This document shows positions 23,146 to 33,150 of a stretch of 64,000 bases of DNA, one piece after another. A program made the translations under genes and the position numbers. The DNA comes from Hybos culiciformis. Taxonomy: Eukaryota; Arthropoda; Insecta; Diptera; Hybotidae. The stretch is from positions 110,544,485 to 110,608,484 of the forward strand of contig OZ023273.1 of assembly GCA_964007475.1 (NCBI GenBank). The letters are read 5' to 3'. Positions within the stretch are counted from its first letter, which is position 1. Each line of letters opens with the position of its first letter. Below the pieces are notes generated by a model. The model worked only from the letters and a program-made list of their open reading frames with translations. It made no database searches and was not told the DNA's origin.

Positions 23146-23236
23146 TTTCCTCTGATTAATGCTTCACATATAGTTACTGTAATTTCATTAAATTTTTATC
23201 AAATTTTTGTAATATAAACAGGAAGATTTTCTCGAG

Positions 23237-23242
23237 AATAAA
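23237..23242 (+). other. Polyadenylation signal of the 602-residue zinc-finger gene
   Basis: AATAAA 92 bases after the stop codon at 23143-23145 and about 80 bases before the left end of the fold-back transposon at 23321, so the mature transcript may end just short of the element. Confidence 0.5.
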
Positions 23243-23320
23243 TATGCTTGAGGATAAATGTTTTTTACAGTGAATGTGCATTGAAAGCAATCATACTTAA
23301 AATATTTGGACATAATTTCC

Positions 23321-24726
23321 TATATAGATCAGTTTCACGTAGGATTTCAGTAAAATCACGGAGAGGTCTTCAAATGTGGTTTTCTTTCAACCCAATCGAA
23401 AGTAGCTTAAAAACTATGAGTACGGTGAAATTTTTGTTACCCGAAATTCGGTCTCGTTCCGAAGCTACAGCCACCTAAAGTGCCAAAAACAGTCATTTTT
23501 TGCTCCCATTTCCCAGCTTAATACAGATCAGATTTCACTGGTCTTGGTTTTAAATAAAAGGTCTCGAAAAATTTGAATATGTCTTTTCATGATTTTTTTA
23601 ATTGTACCGGATTCTGATCCTTAATCTGCATTTCAAGCTTCTTATTTCTGTTATTTTGCTGAAAAAAAAATAAACAAAACAAATTTATTTTTAGAATCTA
23701 TATATTATAAGTTCCTTTTTTGTATGTTATGAGTTCTTGATAGAAATTAATTTTAATAAATACAAATTATTCGCAACAAATTTGAAAAAATAATTATAGT
23801 AACAAATAACAATAACATTAAAATAATAAGTAATATTAATATCGTCCATTTTTTCAATCTTGAGTTCAAAAAAATAAAAAAACAACCACAGGTCTAGTTC
23901 ACATGTACATATAATCTGAACCAAATTTAATTTAATACTTACCTGTTTGGAGCTACAACTCCTAAAGTTTAAAATTTAAAATTTTACCAGCAGTAATAAG
24001 TTCAATTACATCTGAATTAAATTTTTTCATAATTTCCACTCATTATAATTATACAACTTGTAACTAATTACCACGAGAAACGTTTTCTGTTAAATATTTC
24101 TAATTTTTTTTTGTAGTAAGTATTACTTCAGACGAAAAATTGCCATTTTCGATATAATAAACAAAATAAAGGAAATAATTATGAAATAAAATGTAAAAAT
24201 AATTATTTTTTGTGTGTAAAGTTAATTTTTTAAGTTAATACAGCGAATAATTAACATTTCTTTATTGAATTTCATTTAATTAAAGAAAAGTAAAATATTA
24301 AAATTTCTTACATATTTTCAATGGTAAACATATTCTATAGTCCCTTTAGAAAAAAAACAGCTGTTTTTTATATTATTATTTCTTTTTTAAAATTAAATTT
24401 TTATCAATATTTCAAAACCATTTTTTTGTAATTTCCAGTCGTTTGTTTGTAAATTCCTTAAAAGACATATTCAAATTTTTCGAAACCTTTTATTTAAAAC
24501 CAAGACCAATGAAATCAGATTTGTATTAAGCTGGGAAATGGGAGCAAAAAATGACTGTTTTTGGCACTTTAAGTGGCTGTAGCTTCGGAACGAGACCGAA
24601 TTTCGGGTAACAAAAATTTCACCGTACTCATAGTTTTTAAGCTACTTTCGATTGGGTTGAAAGAAAACCACATTTGAAGACCTCTCCGTGATTTTACTGA
24701 AATCCTACGTGAAACTGATCTATATA
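23321..24726. mobile_element. Fold-back transposon with ~266 bp terminal inverted repeats
   Basis: The left arm 23321-23587 and right arm 24461-24726 are reverse complements with only a handful of mismatches; for instance CCACCTAAAG on the left pairs with CCACTTAAAG on the right. Both begin TATATAGATCAGTTTCACG at the outer edge. Because the arms are nearly identical, the same 51-residue peptide is encoded in each. It has no domain and is a by-product. The ~870 bp interior (23588-24460) is AT-rich and carries no transposase frame. The near-identity of the arms implies recent insertion or gene conversion. A TA target duplication is possible at the TATATA edges, but boundaries are not certain. 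Confidence 0.85.
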
Positions 24727-26170
24727 CACATTGATTGTTGCCTATTTCAGAATGCAAAAATGTATGACAATATTTGTTTATTTACAATAAGTTTTATTTA
24801 AAAAATAAAGTGACTAACGAATATATTGATTTAAATTCAAAACACTGCAGAAATGAACCTAAAAGCTGAAAGTTAACCACGTTAAAACAATAATTGAATA
24901 TCCTAATAATCCTCTTGCAAGATTTTTGTGATTCCTAATGTTTCTCAATCCATTCTAAATATATTTACACGGATATTTTTAATATTTTTTGCAGTCATAT
25001 CATAATGTATTTTTTTGTTTATTGTTTTATTAGAGCACATAACTTTGTAAAGCACATACTGATACATTTATTTCATTTTTTGTAAGTACGCAATAAAAAT
25101 TGAAAAAATGTTTACAAGTCATTATACGTTTATAACGGATGTAATCATTTTTATTTATTAATAAGTATGTATTAAAAATTTTAAAATGTTATATATTTAA
25201 CGAGAAAATATGTTTTGAATTGACTATAAATAAAGAACTAAAATTGCAAATTAAATGAAATACATTATGTATACATTATATATACCGTATGTACAATATA
25301 TTATATATAATTTTACAGAGCCAAATCGGGGCTGTTGGATTAGAACGAAGTTCCAATTTCATTCCTAGGTTGACATTAAAGGAATTCCTTTTTTCAAGTG
25401 ACTAGAAGAGAACAATATTTTTTAAACGACATACTATATGTCGCCTAAAAAATTTTATTCGTACAACATTTTTTGTTTCGATTTTAAAATAATAAAAAAA
25501 AGTATTTCTATTCGTTTTCAGGCCATTTAATATGTCGTACTGGAAGTTTTAATAATAAGTCAGTAATTGGCGATTTTAGCGTAATTTTTATTCTCATATT
25601 GCGTATTTATATTTTTCACAATAGAATAAATAATGTATTAATTATATAAATATAATATGTAAATTTTTGTAAAAGTACATAATTATATAGTTATCATAAG
25701 TTTTTTTTTTGTTATAATTAGTTACAAATATAATTATTGTATCGTAATTATGTAATTTGGATCAATTTTTAGTTTAAAAATTATTCATAAGAGAAAATGA
25801 TAAATTGCAAAAAATTATTTTTTTATCATTATAATAATTTATATTGATACTTCAAAGTTAATAAATATTAGTTAAAAAAAAGGAAACTACATGCATATAT
25901 TTTCAATATTTTATTTATTCAACCATTATTATGCAATGAAGCTAAGCCCATATATAAGACTGAAAAAAATTAAGCTTACAAACCTACTTATAAATATATA
26001 ATCGAGATTCTAGAATGTAGTACAATTGTATAATATAAAACTTAATACATAATTACATATAGGAAGAAAATGTACCTATACTATAAGATTTTGCATAATA
26101 TTAACACACCACTAATACGTTATAAGTTAGATTTAGTTAGGTAGACGATCCAAAATATTGTCATTTAGAC
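24727..26170. other. Intergenic AT-rich spacer
   Basis: Between the fold-back element and the 3' end of NUBPL. It consists of A/T runs only; one slightly GC-richer patch at 25318-25385 has no recognisable motif. Confidence 0.4.
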
Positions 26171-26174
26171 AATT

Positions 26175-26180
26175 TTTATT
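26175..26180 (-). other. Polyadenylation signal of NUBPL
   Basis: AATAAA on the minus strand, about 104 bases beyond the NUBPL stop at 26284. Plausible but weak evidence in AT-rich DNA. Confidence 0.35.
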
Positions 26181-26283
26181 ACTTACATGAATTTTTGTTT
26201 GATCTAAAAACCAAAAAAAGATTCCAATTATAATCTGATTGTACTAGTAGTTAAGGTGGAAAAAAAAGCATTTTTAATTTGTT

Positions 26284-27255
26284 TCAACATTTATTTTCAT
26301 GTGCTGTCTCCTTATTTTCTAAGTAATCCAAAATATAATATGCTAAATCCTTGAAACTTTTCGTGTATTCTGAGTTAGGTTTTTGAATGACCAAAGGAAC
26401 ACCAAAATCACATGCTTCCGTAATCGCACTATTCAGCGGTATACTGACCAAAATTTTTGCACCAATTTTTTTTGAAAATTCTTCAGTAACATTTTTGAAT
26501 ATTTCTATTTTTGTATTACAATTTTCACATACTACATGTCGCATATTCTCAACCAATCCCATTATTGGAACTCCCAATTTTTTATACATTTCCGCACCGC
26601 GTGCAGTAACTTCCAACGCTGCAGTTTGAGGAGTACTAATTAATATAACGCCATCGATAGGAACATTTTGAGCTAACGACAAATGAACATCACCAGTTCC
26701 AGGTGGTGTGTCTACAATGAGTATATCAATTGGTGCCCAATCAGTTCCTTTTAAAAGTCTCTGTAATGCAGACATCACCAGGGGTCCCCTCCAAACTATT
26801 GCTCCGGACTGTGCTAACAAACCCATTGACATACACTTTACATCATAATTAATTGGCGGTATCATTAAATTATTGCTGTTTATTAATGGTTCGTCTGATA
26901 AATTCATCATTAATGGAATCGATGGACCAAATACATCAGCATCTAAAATACCTATTTTTTTTCCCATAGACGCTAAAGTTACCGACAAGTTCACTAAAAA
27001 TAAAAAATATGTTTTTTATGACTTTATTATAAAAATACGAAGTAACATTTACCTGCACTAGTTGATTTACCAACTCCTCCTAAAAAGAGTAGATATTTAT
27101 TTAATAAAATTTTCAGAAAAAACATATAATCTTTTCTTGCCTTTTCCAGATGCAACTACGACAATGTTCTTCACTCCAGGCAATGAGGCTTTTTTCGGTA
27201 AACTCTTGGCCATTAAATTTATTTGATGCTGGGTGGGTTGTGAGCTAAAAGCTCG
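26284..27255 (-). CDS. NUBPL: NUBPL/Ind1, mitochondrial complex I Fe-S assembly ATPase (5' end not located)
   Basis: Minus-strand exons are about 27255-27141, 27079-27053 and 26993-26284 (stop TGA). Together they encode SGKGGVGKST, the deviant Walker A of the Mrp/NBP35 family, then GILDADVFGPSIP, MSMGLL, VWRGPLVMSA, VDTPPGTGDVHLS (Walker B/switch region) and CENC, the CxxC that binds a bridging Fe-S cluster between subunits. This family delivers 4Fe-4S clusters to respiratory complex I in the mitochondrial matrix. The first visible exon starts KRAFSSQPTQH, which looks like the end of a targeting presequence, followed by AKSLPKKASLPGVKNIVVVA. The true start codon lies in an upstream exon I could not fix; without it about 282 residues are seen, against roughly 320 for the human protein. 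The middle exon is only 27 nt and holds most of the P loop; the intron before it uses a GC donor. The gene is head to head with the Fcf2 gene. Confidence 0.9.
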
Positions 27256-28260
27256 CTTGAAAGGGGCAAAAAAAAAAACAATGATTAATTTTCAGTTCAA
27301 CATAAAATGTTTTTGAAAAATGTTTCGAATTCATCTGGAAATTATTTTACAATATTCCTCACAATTATGTTTAAGTATATGTATAACTAATCGAGGGCTA
27401 GTAGATATTGTTCTGAAAATATTGAAATGTAGGTAAGTATACAGTAGGTATGAAGTTTCATAAAATAAATCAAAATGAGGACCACAAATGAAAATATGAT
27501 AATTTCAATACATATAGGATTTGAGTATGTAACAAAGCCGGCTATTCCAATCAACCAAATCTCGTTTAGTTTAGATTTTGGAACCAAAATGGAGACGTGG
27601 AATCATTGAACAGAAAATTCAAAATTTCTTTCCTTGATAAGTGTAATATTGATTCAGCCTTCGAAAATAAAGAGATAAAAATCAAGAAATAATTAAATTA
27701 GTCGCATTTTGTTAAATTTCGAATTTGTTTTTATAATTTTGACTGGCAAGAAGTAGGTTTTTAAGTTTTTTAACACTATACACTTGCAGGCAGACGACAG
27801 CACAATAACAAAATCATAATTTATTATTATTTGTCAATATAATTTTAAGTTTCTTACAATTAAAATTTTTAACATTTTTCTTATTTCTTTTACTTTTTAA
27901 ATATTTATTTTGAAATTTCAAGAAAAAATCAAAATCAATATATTTATATTTGTGTTGTTGTGAAATGAAAATGAAAATATAAAAATAAACAAGTTTTCAA
28001 TTTTTTGAGTTAAATTTTTAACAAGTTTGGTTAAATTGGAGTTGAGTGAAATTACGAGTTGACTTTTATGAAACTTGTAATTTTTTGCGACTCTTTCTTG
28101 AGTTGCGACTTGTGAGTGAAATTTAGATTAAAAACTTGATTATTAGCATATTATTAGTTGAAAACGCATGGAGTGTGACCTTGCCGATTTTTTAATTTCT
28201 TGAGAAAGTAATTTTCCTTATTAAATTTTAAAATAAAATAAATTTAGTTTTCATTTTAAA
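27256..28260. promoter_or_regulatory. Shared upstream region between NUBPL (-) and the Fcf2 gene (+)
   Basis: About 1 kb between the first visible NUBPL exon and the Fcf2 start codon. It must contain the missing first exon of NUBPL and the promoters of both divergent housekeeping genes. A repeated GCGACT/AGTTGCGACTTG motif lies at about 28086-28112. No TATA box or DRE-like site stands out. Confidence 0.4.
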
Positions 28261-30199
28261 ATGGATTTATTTATAATTGATACTTCAGGCAAAAATGATT
28301 TACTAACAAAAACAGATCCCATCACAGTTCATTATGAAACTGGTTTTCAATTGAATGCATCAACAGCATCAACTTCGGAAACAGATGAACAGCAAACATC
28401 CAGGCTAGTGGAACTCCTAAAGAAAAAATCAGAAACTGAAATCCAAGACGATGATGGAGATTATGGAGGTAGGATTTTTTTATTTACAAAATTATTATTT
28501 TGAGTACAAACTTAGAATGATTTGTGTACCTACAATGTCTATGTCCAATAAATTTTTGTACCTACTATATAACCTAATATTACTACAATAAGGCGGAAAA
28601 AAAATTATTAATTTCAAATGTATTAATTAGGTAGGTAGGGTAGATATCTAGAGTTGATCTTGTTTATGTTAGCCAGACACACTTCAAACTCGTAACTAAG
28701 TCTAACTCGTAACTAAGTCTAATTAATATTTTTTTTTATTTTAGTATTTGGACCACCGACAGAAAATACAAGTAAAATTATCGCTCAATGTCTTGAACTT
28801 GAAAGAATAAAAAAAATGCCCAACAAAAAAACACAGAAGAAATTAGAACTATTTTCAGAATCACCTGTTTGGTGTAACTTTTTGAACAAGAAGAACCAAA
28901 TTTTAACTCCCCAAATGAATGGGAACAGTTCAACAGATTTTAAAGATTTACTCGCCACTAATATAAAAAAAGAACTTGAAAATTCTAAAATTAAAAATTT
29001 GGAGAAAAATTCAACAAATTTACAAAAATTAAATGAAAAGCAATTGAAAAAACTGAGAAAGGTAATTTGTTTTGTTATTTATTTTAAAAATTAAATTTCT
29101 AATACCTATGATGTTAAGTTTTAATCTGAAGCTTTTCGAAAAGAAAAGTTAGTAACTAGAATTTCATTGTTTGACGAATTCATTCGTAAAGACTCGAAAT
29201 AATCAAAAAAATTTCATCCGTTGTAATCTTAGAATAAATTCTTTAAGTTTTAGATAAATTCTGTAAGGCCAGCGGAACAAAAAAAATCAAAATATTATGA
29301 CTGTCGTTTTATTATTTAGAAAACTTTAACGATTTATGTATTTTGTAACAAAAAAATTATTAATGAAATTTATATTTTTTTGATTTCGAATGTATTCTTA
29401 GATGATTTTTTAGTTCATATTGAGGATTCTTTAGTAATCTGAATTTTTTTATTACCATTTAATTTTGTTATAAAAATTAAATTACAAATTAATTAAAAAT
29501 ATTTTTGCGTACAAATTTTAGGAAGAAAGTTCTAAGACGAAAGGATCAAGTTGGTACAATTTGCCAGCTACCGAAGTAACTGAAGAAGTTGAAAATGATT
29601 TAAGAATTTTACAAATGCGTTCAGCTTTAGATCCAAAACATTTTTATAAAAAGAATGATTTAAGAGTGTTACCGAAATATTTTCAGGTAAGTTCTAATTT
29701 AATTTTCATAAACTTGAGTAAAATGTTAAAAAGTAAAAACCATTTCACATTAAATTTGTATATTAAAAACGGAAAAGCCAAATAACACCAAATAAGAAAT
29801 TTAGACCATAATCTGAATAATTAAGTTTTTTAGTTTAATTGATTTTCTAACCATAAAAATAAATTATCGTTTAATGTTAAATACTAGTATTTTAACACAT
29901 CCATCATCCAAATCTTGTATTTCTTTTTGAAAGCCAATATTATTGTACTATTTCTGCGGTTCACTAATTTTTATTTATAATTTTAGATTGGAACTGTTTT
30001 ACATTCACCATTGGATTATTATAAAGAGCGTCATATTCGAAAAAATAAAAAGAAATCGATTGTTGATGAATTAATGGCTGATGCAGAATTTAAACAATAT
30101 ACTAAACGAAAGTATAATGAAATTATGAATAAAAAGCAAAATCAATCTGGATATAATAAAGCATTGAAAAAAATGAAAAAATCAAAAAAGAAAACTTAG
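28261..30199 (+). CDS. FCF2: Fcf2/DNTTIP2-type pre-rRNA processing protein
   Basis: Four exons, 28261-28468, 28745-29061, 29522-29686 and 29987-30199, join in phase to give 300 residues. Residues 1-175 are charged, rich in Lys, Glu, Ser and Asn, and likely disordered. From about 184 the Fcf2 domain is unmistakable: SSWYNLPATE, RSALDPKHFYKKND, LPKYFQIGTV, VDELMADAEFKQYTKRKYNE. The C-terminus is a lysine-rich tail (KKMKKSKKKT) suited to nucleolar targeting or RNA contact. In yeast Fcf2 is a nucleolar SSU-processome factor needed for early 18S pre-rRNA cleavages; the human relative is DNTTIP2/TdIF2. This protein is far shorter than human DNTTIP2 and nearer to the yeast form, keeping the conserved C-terminal domain. 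The start is the first ATG of the frame. An AATAAA at 30319 follows. Confidence 0.92.
28688..28721. repeat. Short tandem duplication in Fcf2 intron 1
   Basis: The unit CTCGTAACTAAGTCTAA occurs twice back to back inside the first intron of the Fcf2 gene. It is preceded by a GTAGGTAGGTAG run at about 28627. Confidence 0.7.
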
Positions 30200-30318
30200 A
30201 ATATTGAAACTCGTGCAAATGCTTTTAAAAGTATAATTTATTGTTTTGTTAATATCGTTATCTTTTCATGAATTTATGTATATAAATCATTAGAACTTAT
30301 TTTAAAAACAAAAAAATT

Positions 30319-30324
30319 AATAAA
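30319..30324 (+). other. Polyadenylation signal of the Fcf2 gene
   Basis: AATAAA 120 bases after the TAG stop at 30197-30199. Confidence 0.45.
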
Positions 30325-31740
30325 TTCATACTAGCTAATGTTGTCCTGTATTTTAATCAACGATGCAACGTAGCGAGATAAGTCATAAAAATGTACACCC
30401 TTGAAGAAAAATATTAGCTTGAAAATACAATTTTGTGTAGAACTTAGGTACGTTATTGAAATTTTTCGAGAGTTTTTAATGAAAATCTACTGAAAAGAAT
30501 AACTAACTTTTCGAAACCATTACATAACGAATTTCAGCTTGATATCTAATCATATTCCCTGCACCGTATCATCGCAAGTGCAAAAAAGGGCAATTGCACT
30601 GGGCCCCCTGTATTAGAAAAGTACATCATAAAATCGATCTTTTCATATAGAATTTTGATTGAAATCCACTTTTAGCCCCTTCTTTTCCATGGGCACGAAT
30701 TTCAATCTCGGCATCATGTCGATTTTTAATTTTATTTCTTTCAAAATATAAAGTAGGCTTTTTACTCAAACTAACTTTGACGAGCAACACTGTCACTAAA
30801 AAAAATTCTTCCTCTCATATTTTTTGCGTTTGAAAATATAAAGTAAGCTTTTGTTGCCCAAATATAAAATCAAAATGTCAAATTATCATTCGTTGTTTGC
30901 CTTTGTTTTCTGAGGGACGTGTTTTTTTTTTGTGAACTGTTTTTTAAAATAAATTGGAATTGGAAAAAAACAAGAATTTATTTTTTTTTTTTTTCAAATT
31001 TGTAAAAATTTTAATTTAAAATAAAAAAAAAATTTATTTGAATAAATGTATCTCAAATTAAAAAAAAAAAAACAAAATAATTTTTAAAATTTTCATAATT
31101 TAGAAAAAGGAAATTAAAATAAAATTATAAGGAAACAATTTTTTTTTTGTTAGTGGTGCGGTGATAAAAAAAAATAAAGTTTGCAATTTTTTTTTGGATC
31201 ATATTCTATGGTCAGCAGCAGCAGAGCAGTTATAGTAGAAGCTCTGAAAAATCAAAATTCCAAAAATTAAAAAATTCGAAAAAAAATTTATAAATTTACT
31301 CTCGTCCGTCGTATTTAATTAAATTAAGAAAACCATAGGTACAAAATTTTGTTTGTTTTTTTTTTTCTTTTTCTTAATTAGGTATTCGGCAAATTTAATA
31401 TTTTTTTCTTTTTTATTATTTTTTTAACCAAACAAAAACATAAAATTCTTTCTAAAATTTGCTTTTACCTTTAACTTCCTTTCCTTTTTTACTTTAAAAA
31501 GTATTAATTTTTTTTTTAATAATTTTTTTCTATATTTTTTTTTTCTAAGAAAATTTTCCTCTTTCTACAATGTTGATGAACAGAATTTCAAATTTGTCGC
31601 TACCTATAATGAAAAAAAAACTTAGTCATTTATTTAATATTCATATAAAAAATAATAATAATTTTTTTTAATAATTAAAAAAAAAAATTATAAAAAAAAA
31701 CCATATCGAAAATATTATTGCCACGAATTTTTTTCTCGTT
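30325..31740. other. Intergenic spacer with possible transposon remnant
   Basis: GC-richer patch at about 30560-30615 with GGGCAATTGCACTGGGCCCC, similar in style to terminal regions of hAT elements but without a matching second end. The rest is long A and T runs (notably 30960-31700). No coding frame. Confidence 0.35.
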
Positions 31741-31749
31741 GTGTTTTTT

Positions 31750-31847
31750 TTAGCACATCAGCTCAGCTCAGTTCAGTAGTCACTTTGGAATTTTTGATTG
31801 AACTTTTTTTTTTGTTTTTTTTTGCTTAAAAAGAACTTTGAATGAGG
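31750..31847 (+). promoter_or_regulatory. Candidate first exon and start site of an unseen gene
   Basis: AGCTCAGCTCAGTTCAGTAG at about 31760-31780 contains repeated initiator-like TCAGT sequences. About 70 bases later comes AATGAG|GTGAGT, a strong splice donor at 31848. This order fits an untranslated first exon followed by a long intron. No downstream coding exon could be identified in the window, so this is a hypothesis. Confidence 0.3.
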
Positions 31848-32165
31848 TGAGTAATTTTTGTTAATTTAATTTTTTTTTTTTATCTCTAAAACAATATTGT
31901 CTGTCAGTTAGATAAATAAATAAGCTTTATTTTATTAAGTAAATATTTTACAATTATGGTTATGGATTAATGATTTTGTTGTGATGAGATTGGCATTGGC
32001 TGTGTAAGGCTTGCTTTCTGGCCGAAATTTCAATACAGTACCTAGGTACTTGAATTACAACGATAGATCAGATAGATATGTATAGGTACCTAGTTATACC
32101 TATCTACCTACCTTACCTACATTTTATTTTGTTTATTTTTATTTATTTCTTTTATTGCTCAATTA

Positions 32166-32486
32166 CCTAGTTTACATGGAGAGTTGAAACCGGGTTCAAC
32201 TACGGTTCAACTACATGTAAACGGTGGTAAAGTTAACCTGGGTTAACCTGACTCAACCCAAGAAATTCGCTCGGTTAAGTTAACTCTATCCATGTAAACG
32301 GTTAACCCTGTTAAAAATAAGCAACAGCTGTTTGTTTTGTTTCTTTTTTGTTGTTTGATCTTATCATTTTCAAACTCAATTCAACCACAGTTCAACCACA
32401 TGCTTTTCGACTACATCATGGAAACACTTGACCTCTTTTCAACCAAATTTCGACTCAACCACGGTTGGACTATCATGTAAACTAGG
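32166..32486. mobile_element. 321 bp MITE with CCTAGTTTACATG inverted ends
   Basis: The left end CCTAGTTTACATGGA and right end CATGTAAACTAGG are reverse complements, continuing inward as GTTGAA..CGGTT and AACCACGGTTGGACT. The interior is unusually rich in GTTAACC/GGTTAAC and TCAACC/GGTTGA words in both orientations. No coding capacity. No convincing target-site duplication was found, so the superfamily is undetermined. Confidence 0.75.
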
Positions 32487-33150
32487 CAAATATCAAGATA
32501 GATAGGTAGCTTCGTATATTGAGAATTAAAATAAGCTTAGCAATGTGCCCATTACAACTTACTCTGAACCGCTATATGCAGCGAAATCTATGTCTATAAT
32601 GAGATCTGTTGTATTTCAAAAAAAAAAATCGAAAACAATGACAGCTAGTTGTAGGGATCACCATTTGAAGCTATATATAGGTAGTACTCGCCTACCTACC
32701 TACTTAGTTATGGAATAATAAAAAGAAAAGCAACATATTTATTTGAAGTTGAATATGACATCCTAAACGCTTAGGTATATGAATACTTCGAGATATACTT
32801 AATTCAAATTAATAATAAGCTCAATAATAAAGAGATTTTCTTTTTGTACCCAGCTACTAAAATATCAAAATAATGAATTCTTCTGCAAGAATTTCAAAAA
32901 AAAATTCGATAAGTCACTGGCACACGACAAGTGCAATGACTTTTTTTTTTAACTCAACACCATTTTTTTTTTTTTTTTTTTTTTCAAATAATTTGTCTGC
33001 CTCGTCTTGTTTTTCTGTTTTTTTTTTTTTTTTTTGTGGAAAGATTTCACTTCCTTTTTCTTTGGATACTTTTTTTTTTTGTTTTTCATAAGTATTTTTT
33101 TTTTTTTTTGTTTTTCGTAAGTATATATATATTTTTTTTTATTTGGTGTC
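32487..33150. repeat. Spacer ending in a ~200 bp polypyrimidine tract
   Basis: From about 32940 to 33145 the plus strand is almost all T with scattered C and G, in several runs of 10-18 T. The lysine- or phenylalanine-rich frames across it are meaningless. The upstream part (32487-32940) has a TACCTACCTAC run near 32693 and nothing else notable. Confidence 0.6.

Noticed and set aside
23248..23478. Frame sharing a 51-residue peptide with 24569-24757, suggesting a duplicated gene
   Set aside because: Both lie in the two inverted arms of one fold-back element; identical peptides are the consequence of the inverted repeat, and no domain is present.
27387..27587. 66-codon minus-strand frame as the NUBPL first exon
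   Set aside because: It is hydrophobic and does not look like a mitochondrial presequence, and no consensus donor joins it in phase to the exon ending at 27255.
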